Source: a virus
Virus record (IMG/VR): IMGVR_UViG_3300024346_000018
Coordinates: 1-64,000 of that record
Direction: 5' to 3' (one strand)
Length of the DNA stretch: 64,000 nt
Below the pieces are notes generated by a model that saw only the letters and a program-made list of their open reading frames with translations, had not been told where the DNA came from and did not search any database. The translations under genes and the position numbers were made by a program. This document shows, in pieces, positions 53,309 through 60,806 of this stretch (its first letter is position 1; every line of letters begins with the position of its first letter).

Positions 53309-54244
53309 TTATATTTCTTCTTCTGCGTCTTCAGCACCAACGATAGCAGCAGCATCTCTAGTTTCTTTATCTGAAATTTTAGGTATACCGTATTTCTTTT
53401 TAGTGATACGGAATTTTTTAGCTAATTCTAAAGTAACTGGATCTTGTGTTTGAATCAATCCATCAGCGTATTGTTGAGCGATTTCTTGTCCTAACTCATC
53501 ATCATTATCTACCATAGATTTCATTTTATCAACATATTGTTGCTTTCCAGCAGCGTTATCAGCTTTACGATATGCTTCACGAGCACGTTTATAATCTAAT
53601 GTTTTGGCAGCCAATTCAGCTCTATCAGTAGGTAACTGGTAATCTGGATTAGCTTGAGTAGCAGCAGTATACTCAATATCACGACCGAATTTTGAACCAC
53701 GGTCTTGAGATGGAGTAACCACACCAGTCGCTTTTTCAAATCCTGTTGACACATCTTTTTGCGAGGCACTAAATGGCAGTTCATCATATGATATTTTTTT
53801 CTTTCCAATTGCACCAATTACTAACGGACGAATAAAAGATTGTTGTGATGCATATTGACGATCAGGATTGGCTTCGTTATGAAACTTTAAAATATCCGTT
53901 GCTGTTAATGCTTCGCCTTTATCTTTTAATACTTTAACTATATCAACTAAACTTCTAAATTCTGATTTAGATAATTTACTTTGTACGCTTTCTAACTCAC
54001 CTCTAAAATCTGGTTTTAATGAATATTTTACTTCAGCAGCACGAGCCATTTCTTTTAATTTTTGACCGCCTGCAGTTTCAATACCTTTAACATCAGCATT
54101 ACCTTTAATAGCATCTAATTCCTTAGTATCTTTATAAGAAACTGCTTCTCTACCTTTAGCAGTAGTAACAAATGCAGTATTATCTTCACCCATGATTTCC
54201 TCACGTACTATTTTATTAATTATTTCTTTTAATTTATCTTCCAT
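53309..54244 (-). CDS. hypothetical, probably virion-associated protein
   Basis: This 311-residue charged protein begins MEDKLKEIINKIVREEIMGE, in the style of other N-terminal helices in the window. The middle has LSKSEFRSLVDIVKVLKDKG (a winged-helix-like pattern) and ANPDRQYASQQSFIRPLVIG; the end is acidic (AAIVGAEDAEEEI). It has its own promoter motif and terminator, so it is a single-gene unit that could be highly expressed. No family recognised. Confidence 0.6.
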   Translation of the reverse strand: MEDKLKEIINKIVREEIMGEDNTAFVTTAKGREAVSYKDTKELDAIKGNADVKGIETAGGQKLKEMARAAEVKYSLKPDFRGELESVQSKLSKSEFRSLVDIVKVLKDKGEALTATDILKFHNEANPDRQYASQQSFIRPLVIGAIGKKKISYDELPFSASQKDVSTGFEKATGVVTPSQDRGSKFGRDIEYTAATQANPDYQLPTDRAELAAKTLDYKRAREAYRKADNAAGKQQYVDKMKSMVDNDDELGQEIAQQYADGLIQTQDPVTLELAKKFRITKKKYGIPKISDKETRDAAAIVGAEDAEEEI

Positions 54245-54274
54245 TATTTTGTTTTTTGAATAGAAATTGTCTAT

Positions 54275-54283
54275 TATAAATAT
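54275..54283 (-). promoter_or_regulatory. candidate promoter for 311-residue gene
   Basis: The coding-strand motif ATATTTATA is 30 bases from the start codon, just before the kinase stop. Confidence 0.5.
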
Positions 54284-54285
54284 CG

Positions 54286-54810
54286 TTATTTTTTTAGTTC
54301 ATTTAATATGATAGCAATTCTCTCCTCAGTACTACCTTTAATCTCAACTGTACGTTTTGGTTTATATGTTTGTAAGAACCATTTAATAGATTTATCTATC
54401 CTATCCCGATACTCAGGATTAGTTTCTCTAATACCATTATTTTCTATATCTACACCCTCGGGCGATACATAAAAAATAATATCGTATTGCTTAGCCAACA
54501 ACATAGCCGCGTCAAATAATATCTCTTTTTCATTAGATTTAATCGACTTAGCCTCTTTAGTAAATGCACAAACATCATATACTGTTCTGTCAGTTAATAG
54601 ATTATCATTAAATAATTCACTCGCACGCTCAGCAATGAAAACCAACTGACCTTTAACACTAGAGTCAGTATTTAATGGGATACCTAAATCACTTAAATAT
54701 TTAGATCGTTCAACACACCCAGTATAATCCTTAAACTCATCTAATTCTAATAATGCTTTAACCAATGTAGTTTTACCTACAGACATTGTACCTGCTAAAC
54801 CTATTTTCAT
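54286..54810 (-). CDS. P-loop kinase, NadR/AAA_28-like
   Basis: This 174-residue protein has Walker A GTMSVGKTT at 7-15, then ALLELDEFKDYTGCVERSKY, LLTDRTVYDVCAFTKEAKS with an Asp-Arg pair, and YDIIFYVSPEGVDIENNGIR with the acidic lid. The architecture resembles the small kinases of the NadR ribosylnicotinamide kinase group or nucleotide kinases. It is 4 bases from the preceding gene. With an adenylyltransferase encoded at 62.6-63.5 kb it could contribute to NAD metabolism, but this is inference. Confidence 0.7.
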   Translation of the reverse strand: MKIGLAGTMSVGKTTLVKALLELDEFKDYTGCVERSKYLSDLGIPLNTDSSVKGQLVFIAERASELFNDNLLTDRTVYDVCAFTKEAKSIKSNEKEILFDAAMLLAKQYDIIFYVSPEGVDIENNGIRETNPEYRDRIDKSIKWFLQTYKPKRTVEIKGSTEERIAIILNELKK

Positions 54811-55127
54811 CGTGCTAAACCTAATGTTAATGCTTTATTGTGACTAACTTCTTTACCATTCTTTGGATTGATGTATGTTCTATGAGCAACAGGAATCCAA
54901 TGATTATCTCTATGAGTATAATCAAGAATATGATTATATCCCTTAGGATAAAAACATTCTACCGATATAGGTCCGGATGGGTTTTTGTCTAGATCGTATG
55001 TCCATACATCTCTCGTACCATCTGCATGATTAAATTCACGAGTATATTTACGTTTTTGTGGTTGGATCACACCTTCAGTAATTAACGTTTCACGATTTTT
55101 GGGTCTACCCCGTCTTTCTGTTTTCAT
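54807..55127 (-). CDS. small hypothetical protein with AT-hook-like N-terminus
   Basis: This 106-residue basic protein starts MKTERRGRPKNRETLITEGV, with RRGRPK resembling an AT-hook, a DNA minor-groove motif. The middle, GTRDVWTYDLDKNPSGPISV, and the last part RTYINPKNGKEVSHNKAL form a beta-rich domain. Promoter motif 19 bases upstream. It overlaps the kinase gene by four bases. Function unknown; DNA binding is a guess. Confidence 0.6.
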   Translation of the reverse strand: MKTERRGRPKNRETLITEGVIQPQKRKYTREFNHADGTRDVWTYDLDKNPSGPISVECFYPKGYNHILDYTHRDNHWIPVAHRTYINPKNGKEVSHNKALTLGLAR

Positions 55128-55146
55128 AATATTAATGTTTGTTTAA

Positions 55147-55155
55147 TATAAATAT
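55147..55155 (-). promoter_or_regulatory. candidate promoter for AT-hook-like protein and kinase
   Basis: The coding-strand motif ATATTTATA is 19 bases from the start codon. Confidence 0.5.
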
Positions 55156-55173
55156 AATTAGGAAACAAATATT

Positions 55174-56514
55174 TTACTCTACTCCTGTTATTTGCTCTAG
55201 TATATCTCTTTGAATTAGTTTTTCAGCAACATAAATACCGTGTGCCCCTGATACTGTAATTCCACGAGCTGATAATGCATCACCTACAAAATGTACATTA
55301 GGGTAGTCGTTTAATGATAAATCGTGGTAATTAACTAACGGTTCAGGTGATAAGTATTTAACTTCAGGAATATACATTCCCCAATCATCTCCAAATTCAA
55401 ATATTTTATTCATATCTTGAATAAAATCCCAAACATATTTAAAATATCCATCAAGTGCAGGTTCAACTACATGAGCAAGTGTATCTAAACTAATTCGAGT
55501 AGCTGATACTTCATTACCTTCTGATGTTGTTGATGGAGTTCTAGATGGTGAGTAATATAATCCTGTTCCGTTTGATTGTAGTTTTTGTACTACATTTCTA
55601 CTCCAAGCAAATGGATCTTCGATACCCTTAATTTCCATTAGGATACCGAAGTTAGTCATATTGTTCCGGAATTGTTCCCCTTTTTTCGCATGACCATTGT
55701 AAGTAACATCACCATAAGTTTCCTCAACGGCCACATAAGCAGCGTTATTGTTAGTGCAGAAACTACGAAGAGATACGTTATCGAATTTCTGATAAAGTTT
55801 GAAATCATAGCTGACATCGATTAATTTTTGAAAATATTTTTGTGGTGCTTCAAATCGAACACCAATTTGTACTGATTTAGGTTCATTTGGTAATTGGTAA
55901 TCATCTGCTAATTTTTGAGCAAAATCAATACCTGATTTACCTACTGCAAATATTAATTTATCATATTTTAAACTTTTATACCCATCTAGTATATTATTAG
56001 TTTTATAATCTAAATAATTTAAATGAAATATTATATCTTTAACTTCACAATTCCATATAAACTCAACACCTTTATCAGTTAAATATGAATACCACGCTTT
56101 AGCAATTTCATGCAAATAATTTGAACCAATATGCCATACTGGAAATAAACGTAATCCAAAATATGGTTTGATGAAATCAGGTTCAGCAATAGGATCAGAC
56201 ATAAATATTTCGTCTGGTTTAGGATGAAAACGAGTAAAATTATCTACTACTTGCTTCATCAATTCCATTGCTTTATCTTCACCACAATACTTAGCTAACT
56301 GACCACCGATTTCAGTATGATAAGTTAACTTACCATCTGACCACCCACCAGCACCTAACATACCTGTCATTACTTCTTCAGGTAAACGATTATGTGGGTC
56401 ATTTCCTTTATCAATGATTTTGATTAATTCACCCGGATATCCATTATCCACTAATTTAGTAGCAGCGTTAATACCTGCTACTCCAGCACCTACGATTATA
56501 ATTTTTTTGTCCAT
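55174..56514 (-). CDS. FAD-dependent oxidoreductase
   Basis: A start at 56514 gives 446 residues beginning MDKKIIIVGAGVAGINAATK. The longer frame from 56583 would translate a terminator hairpin (56552-56573), so it is unlikely. Features are the dinucleotide-binding GAGVAG at 9-14, GWSDGKLTYHTEIGGQLAKY near 75, and the FAD-binding end VHFVGDALSARGITVSGAHG. The proteins I recall are NAD(FAD)-utilising dehydrogenases of unclear function. A variant TATA-rich motif (56533-56541) precedes the start. It may modify nucleotides or tRNA, or supply redox in infection; unknown. Confidence 0.78.
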   Translation of the reverse strand: MDKKIIIVGAGVAGINAATKLVDNGYPGELIKIIDKGNDPHNRLPEEVMTGMLGAGGWSDGKLTYHTEIGGQLAKYCGEDKAMELMKQVVDNFTRFHPKPDEIFMSDPIAEPDFIKPYFGLRLFPVWHIGSNYLHEIAKAWYSYLTDKGVEFIWNCEVKDIIFHLNYLDYKTNNILDGYKSLKYDKLIFAVGKSGIDFAQKLADDYQLPNEPKSVQIGVRFEAPQKYFQKLIDVSYDFKLYQKFDNVSLRSFCTNNNAAYVAVEETYGDVTYNGHAKKGEQFRNNMTNFGILMEIKGIEDPFAWSRNVVQKLQSNGTGLYYSPSRTPSTTSEGNEVSATRISLDTLAHVVEPALDGYFKYVWDFIQDMNKIFEFGDDWGMYIPEVKYLSPEPLVNYHDLSLNDYPNVHFVGDALSARGITVSGAHGIYVAEKLIQRDILEQITGVE

Positions 56515-56532
56515 AATAAATTTTAAATTGCT

Positions 56533-56541
56533 TTTAAATAT
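56533..56541 (-). promoter_or_regulatory. candidate promoter for FAD oxidoreductase
   Basis: A variant coding-strand motif ATATTTAAA lies 18 bases from the chosen start, immediately after the terminator hairpin. Confidence 0.35.
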
Positions 56542-56543
56542 AA

Positions 56544-56573
56544 TTAAGAAAGGCCCAATCTTACGATTGGGCC
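56544..56573 (-). terminator. terminator after PD-(D/E)XK-like gene
   Basis: GGCCCAATC and GATTGGGCC pair perfectly over 9 bp around GTAA and are followed by TTTCTTAATT. It lies 45 bases after the stop codon. Confidence 0.85.
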
Positions 56574-56618
56574 ACAGATCCATTTTTAATATTAAGTCGA
56601 ACGGCTATGAATCGTTCT

Positions 56619-57608
56619 TTAAATTTTTAATAATCCTTCTGGATTTATTATAATAGCACCTCCGTTAATATAGGTATTATTTAATATGTCGTCAGTTGAT
56701 AAATTATTGATACCTTCTTCAGTTACTTTTCTAAATGATATTTTTCCATTTTCAGTAACATTTGCCATATATCCTCCAAATCCAGGTTTTTTAGCAAATT
56801 TAATAAGTAATATCTGTTTTAATAATTTAGCAGCGCCTTCATTACTATCAAACGAAGACTCTAAATTCAATAATTGTAATAAAGAATCTACTTTAGCATA
56901 AATATTCCCAATCAAAGAATACTTATCGGATAATTCTCTTAAATCTGAACTACTAAAATCTCTTAAAGTATTAAACGTATTAGTTAAGTCTACTTTATTA
57001 AAATTTGTTGATGTTGATACTTTTTTACTTGCTCCTTTACTTTCTAAAGATGAAACTAAAGCATCTAAACCAAATAATGTATTTAATAATTCAATATTTG
57101 CTTTATCTGAACCAAATTTACCTAAAGTCATACGATTAGTATCATATGCTTTTACTTCAACTCCAACTCCATCAATATTCAAATCCGGATTATCTCCTCC
57201 TTGAGTACCTATAGCATCATGTCCTGCCTGATGGGCAAATAACCAATATAAAGCAATTTCACCATTTCCAGTTCCTTTAGAACCAGCACTGCCTACTTCT
57301 TTCCCACCTTTTGGAGGAGATATTGGGTATAATCTTTTAAATATTTCTCCATCATTCCCACTTAAAGAAATATTAGCACCTAAAGAATATTTACCTTGAA
57401 CTGCAGGCACTACTTCAACATTTAAAGCAGATTGTATTGTTTTGTCATACAATTCTGTTTCTTCAGTTATTGGGCGGGATTTTAAATCTAATTCCAATTC
57501 AGATAAAATTTCTTGCATTAATTTTTTATCTGAAGGATCAGTTAGATTAGGATATCCTTTAGGAAAACGATATGAGTATTGCTTTAAAAATCTATCTATA
57601 ACATTCAT
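56619..57608 (-). CDS. possible PD-(D/E)XK nuclease-like protein
   Basis: This 329-residue protein contains GNGEIALYWLFAHQAGHDAI, then GGDNPDLNIDGVGVEVKAYD near 140-158. The PDL...VEVK spacing is the core of the PD-(D/E)XK nuclease fold. Upstream is YSLGANISLSGNDGEIFKRL. No further domain is clear. It overlaps the upstream acidic gene by 1 base and is followed by a strong terminator. It could be a head-associated nuclease, but the assignment is tentative. Confidence 0.5.
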   Translation of the reverse strand: MNVIDRFLKQYSYRFPKGYPNLTDPSDKKLMQEILSELELDLKSRPITEETELYDKTIQSALNVEVVPAVQGKYSLGANISLSGNDGEIFKRLYPISPPKGGKEVGSAGSKGTGNGEIALYWLFAHQAGHDAIGTQGGDNPDLNIDGVGVEVKAYDTNRMTLGKFGSDKANIELLNTLFGLDALVSSLESKGASKKVSTSTNFNKVDLTNTFNTLRDFSSSDLRELSDKYSLIGNIYAKVDSLLQLLNLESSFDSNEGAAKLLKQILLIKFAKKPGFGGYMANVTENGKISFRKVTEEGINNLSTDDILNNTYINGGAIIINPEGLLKI

Positions 57609-58072
57609 TATGCTTCTGCAGGTGTTTCTTCAGCTGGTGCCTCTTCAGGAGCAGCATTTAGATTTTGGGATGGTGTAGCTGCTCCTTTATCAGGATTGAT
57701 TGGACCTACAATTAATAACTCTTGTATTGCTTTGATAGCACGTTGTTCTTCGCCTAAATTAGCTAGATTATATTGCGTACCAGCTACACGAGCAGTGAAT
57801 TCAGAACCGTTCCAAATTAAATGATATGTGTTAAAATTCTTTAGTGTAATTTTGAATGTAGTAGGACGAGGTGCTACCCATTCAATATTTTCTACGAATG
57901 CAGTAAAGTCTTCAGACATTAATGTAATTAATGTTTCTTGAAGTTTAGGGAATTTCTCCAACATTGGAGAATATTTAAAAGCAGCAGCCGTTGGGGTCTC
58001 TAACTTTTCAGTGTTACCCGCAATCTTTTGTGCTGCTGCTCTTACTTTATCTGCTAATTCCTTTTTAGTCAT
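57608..58072 (-). CDS. hypothetical virion-associated protein
   Basis: The 154-residue protein starts MTKKELADKVRAAAQKIAGN. It has a central domain with LITLMSEDFTAFVENIEWVA and ITLKNFNTYHLIWNGSEFTA, and a flexible Ala/Pro/Glu tail (APEEAPAEETPAEA). No family recognised. It lies two bases after the preceding gene and shares a base with the next. A virion role is suggested by the context of similar proteins with N-terminal helices. Confidence 0.6.
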   Translation of the reverse strand: MTKKELADKVRAAAQKIAGNTEKLETPTAAAFKYSPMLEKFPKLQETLITLMSEDFTAFVENIEWVAPRPTTFKITLKNFNTYHLIWNGSEFTARVAGTQYNLANLGEEQRAIKAIQELLIVGPINPDKGAATPSQNLNAAPEEAPAEETPAEA

Positions 58073-58074
58073 TA

Positions 58075-58503
58075 TTACAATTGAGTAGAATCGATTGCAA
58101 CTTCTTCAACTGATTCTTCAGTTTCTAGAACTTCATCTTTTTCCTCTGGCTTCTCGTCTTTTTTGTCAGACTTAACACTTTTCTTTTTACCTTTTTTATC
58201 AGCGTCTTTACCGCCTGACATTTTTTCCTCAATTGCCAATCTAGCACCTTCATATTCATTTATTGATTTGTCCATCTCTTCCATTACTTTGGCGTATAAT
58301 TTTTCGCCTAAATAGTGAGATAGGTTAACTTTTCCCATTAATTCCATTACTTTTTTAGCTTTAGTAGCTTCTTGCTCAATACGAGCCATTTTAGCTTCGT
58401 TTGCTGCGATATCACCTGCCTCATCAATTTGAGCGATACGGTGAGAAACTGCTTCAGCAATCATTGACTTAACTAAAGCACGTAATTTTTCTTTCTGATT
58501 CAT
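58075..58503 (-). CDS. hypothetical coiled-coil protein with charged tail
   Basis: This 142-residue helical protein begins MNQKEKLRALVKSMIAEAVS. Heptads run to about residue 90, followed by a Lys-rich stretch (GKKKSVKSDKKDEKPEEK) and an acidic end. No motif of known function. It shares a base with the membrane-anchored protein gene. The charged tail may bind DNA or other proteins; a virion role is possible. Confidence 0.6.
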   Translation of the reverse strand: MNQKEKLRALVKSMIAEAVSHRIAQIDEAGDIAANEAKMARIEQEATKAKKVMELMGKVNLSHYLGEKLYAKVMEEMDKSINEYEGARLAIEEKMSGGKDADKKGKKKSVKSDKKDEKPEEKDEVLETEESVEEVAIDSTQL

Positions 58504-59132
58504 TATTTTTTAAGTTTTATTTTCCAAGCTAAGTTGAAACCAATATATTTATTTAGATTGTTATCCAAATATACATTCAGTCCATAAATATTGTCTTTCT
58601 TTGTTTTCAATGTAAGTTGTGGGCCAACTAATACATTTGAATTTCCTACTACACCTGATATACCAGCATATACTTGATTTTTAGGTAATTCTTTTACTAT
58701 TTTAGTGTCAGTAATTGTACGTTCTTTAATTTGAGCACTCCATTTACGTCCAATAATTTTATTCATAGATATAGTATCGGTTAATTCAATTGTACCTAAA
58801 TTATTATCTAGCACTAATTTATCTTTATATAATACTTTTTTATTGTATTCTTGTACTATTCTAATAGTATCGCCTTTTAAATAGACAGGTACTTCAACAC
58901 GTTTTTCTTTTTCAACTATAGTTTCGTGGTATATATCTTCACCTTTAACATATTTTGTTTTATAGTGATCTATAACAACAGTATCTATTTTTTGCTTTAG
59001 TAATTCATAGTTCTTACCATCCACGTTTACTAACGGCTTATCGCTGTCTTCTTTAGACGTGCATTGTTGAACAACAATCACTCCAACTAACACCAATATA
59101 ATGATAATGAAGAAATTTGCTTTAGTAATCAT
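58503..59132 (-). CDS. membrane-anchored protein, spanin-like candidate
   Basis: This 209-residue protein has one N-terminal membrane helix (FFIIIILVLVGVIVV, residues 7-21) followed by Gln-Gln-Cys. That cysteine does not fit the lipobox well. A helical/charged stretch follows, then beta strands (NKYIGFNLAWKIKLKK at the end). Such N-terminally anchored periplasmic proteins near holins can be spanins that fuse inner and outer membranes. Proximity to a holin-like gene (60597) supports it. Function inferred. Confidence 0.55.
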   Translation of the reverse strand: MITKANFFIIIILVLVGVIVVQQCTSKEDSDKPLVNVDGKNYELLKQKIDTVVIDHYKTKYVKGEDIYHETIVEKEKRVEVPVYLKGDTIRIVQEYNKKVLYKDKLVLDNNLGTIELTDTISMNKIIGRKWSAQIKERTITDTKIVKELPKNQVYAGISGVVGNSNVLVGPQLTLKTKKDNIYGLNVYLDNNLNKYIGFNLAWKIKLKK

Positions 59133-59144
59133 ATCTTTATTATT

Positions 59145-60353
59145 TTACCATTTTTTACAAGACCAATAATTAGCTTTCCAACGTGGTCCTGGGTTACTAC
59201 AATTATGTCTTGCTCTATACGCGGCACGGCGTTTTGGGTTTTTAGCTTTAATAACCATTCGTTTACCTTTAGCTGATTTACCTCCAAAACCGAAGTTAAC
59301 TTTTACAACTTTGCCTTTAGCATTTTTAACATATACTTTAAATTTTTTAATATCGCCTTGCATTATTTTACCTAATTGAACTTTACGTCCACGGTATTCA
59401 GCTTCGGTTAATTTAGATTCAGTTAATTGACGAGAGTATTCTTTCATAAACATGATAAATCCCTCGTAATCCTCTTCACTTTCTACATCATATTCTTCAT
59501 CTAAATCAGCTCCAATATCATTTACGTCTTGGTATGCATATTTATTTAAAGGTTCAATTGTACCTAAAATTACTTGTGGATTTATACCTTTTGCTCTAGC
59601 AACCATTAAACGAGTATTACCACCTACTAAATAATATTTATTCGGAGAATATTGGAGAATCAACGCAGGAGGTGTTTTTTCAGCGGCTAATATGCTTTGA
59701 ATGTCTTTACCGTAATATTGCGCCAATTCAATCGCTTCTTCCTCAGAATTTATATCGTATGAGTCAGTATTTTCTAAACGACTCCACATTTCATCAGTTA
59801 ATGTAACTTCTTTACCACTTGCGAATGAATTATATACTACATCATATGGTAGACCTAATTCATCTGCTGTACGTTCTATTTCCTCATTTTCGGCTTGTAA
59901 AATAGGAATCCATAATAATGGAGATTTACTTTCTAAACGTACTTTAGCTTTATCTGTATTTGGAACAACACGATCGCCTTTACGATCAGCAGCTGCTTTT
60001 TTACGAGCAGTAGCAGCGCGTTCTTCTTTAGATAATGAATTTGCTTTAGCACGAGGTAAACAACGAGTTGTTGCTTGCCCTTTTTTCATTGTACCACATG
60101 GACCTGTTATATTACCTTGAGTATCGATTCGAACCCAATCTTCTTTTTCAAACCAATCACGAAGTGACTCATGCATATCTAACTCGTCTTCCTCCATTAA
60201 TCCTTTACATACTTTAACAGCACGACCAGATAAATAAGCAGATGGTACTTCACCAGCAGCTATACGACGATCATAGTAAGCTTTACCCTTAGGACAAAGC
60301 TTTTTTTCCGTTATAACACTATCAACTATGGATTTTATTTTATTCTGATCCAT
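59145..60353 (-). CDS. DUF-type virion protein with ParB-like domain
   Basis: The start at 60353 (MDQNKIKSIVDSVITEKKLC) follows an AAGAAGAAAATG leader; the longer frame from 60428 overlaps the upstream gene by 89 bases and looks non-coding. The ~402-residue protein has LCPKGKAYYDRRIAAGEVPS, then GPCGTMKKGQATTRCLPRAK. A central part with PALILQYSPNKYYLVGGNTR and LMVARAKGIN resembles ParB/Srx-type motifs. The basic C-terminus RARHNCSNPGPRWKANYW is of a DUF5872-like type. Function unknown; the ParB-like motif may be an ATP-dependent or nuclease fold. Confidence 0.7.
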   Translation of the reverse strand: MDQNKIKSIVDSVITEKKLCPKGKAYYDRRIAAGEVPSAYLSGRAVKVCKGLMEEDELDMHESLRDWFEKEDWVRIDTQGNITGPCGTMKKGQATTRCLPRAKANSLSKEERAATARKKAAADRKGDRVVPNTDKAKVRLESKSPLLWIPILQAENEEIERTADELGLPYDVVYNSFASGKEVTLTDEMWSRLENTDSYDINSEEEAIELAQYYGKDIQSILAAEKTPPALILQYSPNKYYLVGGNTRLMVARAKGINPQVILGTIEPLNKYAYQDVNDIGADLDEEYDVESEEDYEGFIMFMKEYSRQLTESKLTEAEYRGRKVQLGKIMQGDIKKFKVYVKNAKGKVVKVNFGFGGKSAKGKRMVIKAKNPKRRAAYRARHNCSNPGPRWKANYWSCKKW

Positions 60354-60597
60354 TTTCTTCTTGTTTTGGTAGAAACCAATTTGAGCACCATTTAGATGGA
60401 TCTTTAATTTGGTTTCCATCATTATCAACTAATTCAGAAGTACCCATATGTTCTTGATAATTTGTACTTGAACACATATGTTTATCGTCTTGCTTATAGT
60501 AAAATTTACATACGTGGCATCCAAATCCTACTGGAGAATACATGTATGGAGGTGATATCTCAGATACTTCACTTAATATGTTGATTAATTTAATCAT
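60340..60597 (-). CDS. small Cys-rich protein with MIKLINILSE leader
   Basis: This 85-residue protein starts MIKLINILSEVSEISPPYMY. It has cysteines CHVCKFY, MCSS and WCSNW spaced as if to bind metal. It ends PKQEENGSE. The first ten residues match the leader style of the PNK-HAD protein, with Leu-Ser-Glu a possible protease site. It overlaps the next gene by 14 bases. Function unknown. Confidence 0.6.
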   Translation of the reverse strand: MIKLINILSEVSEISPPYMYSPVGFGCHVCKFYYKQDDKHMCSSTNYQEHMGTSELVDNDGNQIKDPSKWCSNWFLPKQEENGSE

Positions 60598-60800
60598 TAT
60601 TTACCTTTATTCTTTATCTTATAATATATTTGTACCCCGAGCCATCCAATAGATAGGATGTAAAATAGACCAGTAAGTACAGGATTTAACATAGAAAAAA
60701 AGCTATTAAATAATGCTATACACGTTGTTGCTACCCCGGCAGCATTTAGCTCATTTGATTGATGCATTTTATTAAGAAGAGATAAAAATGTTATGACCAT
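60597..60800 (-). CDS. holin-like small membrane protein
   Basis: The frame encodes 67 residues; a promoter-like motif overlaps the first ATG, so translation probably begins at Met12 (60767), giving MHQSNELNAAGVATTCIALF. Hydrophobic segments lie about 20-35 and 40-57 (LTGLFYILSIGWLGVQIY), with a basic end KIKNKGK. Size and shape match phage holins that form pores at lysis. It shares a base with the Cys-rich gene. Two membrane segments at most. Confidence 0.6.
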   Translation of the reverse strand: MVITFLSLLNKMHQSNELNAAGVATTCIALFNSFFSMLNPVLTGLFYILSIGWLGVQIYYKIKNKGK

Positions 60801-60806
60801 AAATAT
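60798..60806 (-). promoter_or_regulatory. candidate late promoter of holin-like unit
   Basis: The coding-strand motif ATATTTATG overlaps the first possible ATG, and Met12 is 30 bases downstream. Confidence 0.45.

Noticed and set aside
10781-55155. TATAAATAT on the plus strand read as T4 late promoters for plus-strand transcription
   Set aside because: No plausible plus-strand genes follow; positions relative to minus-strand starts are consistent, so the motif is better read on the minus strand.
55174-56583. Longer start of the FAD oxidoreductase at 56583
   Set aside because: The extra 23 residues would be translated from a perfect terminator hairpin, and the flavoprotein fold starts at the internal Met.
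59145-60428. Longer start of the ParB-like protein at 60428
   Set aside because: It overlaps the Cys-rich gene by 89 bases and the extra residues look out of frame; the internal Met has a purine-rich leader.
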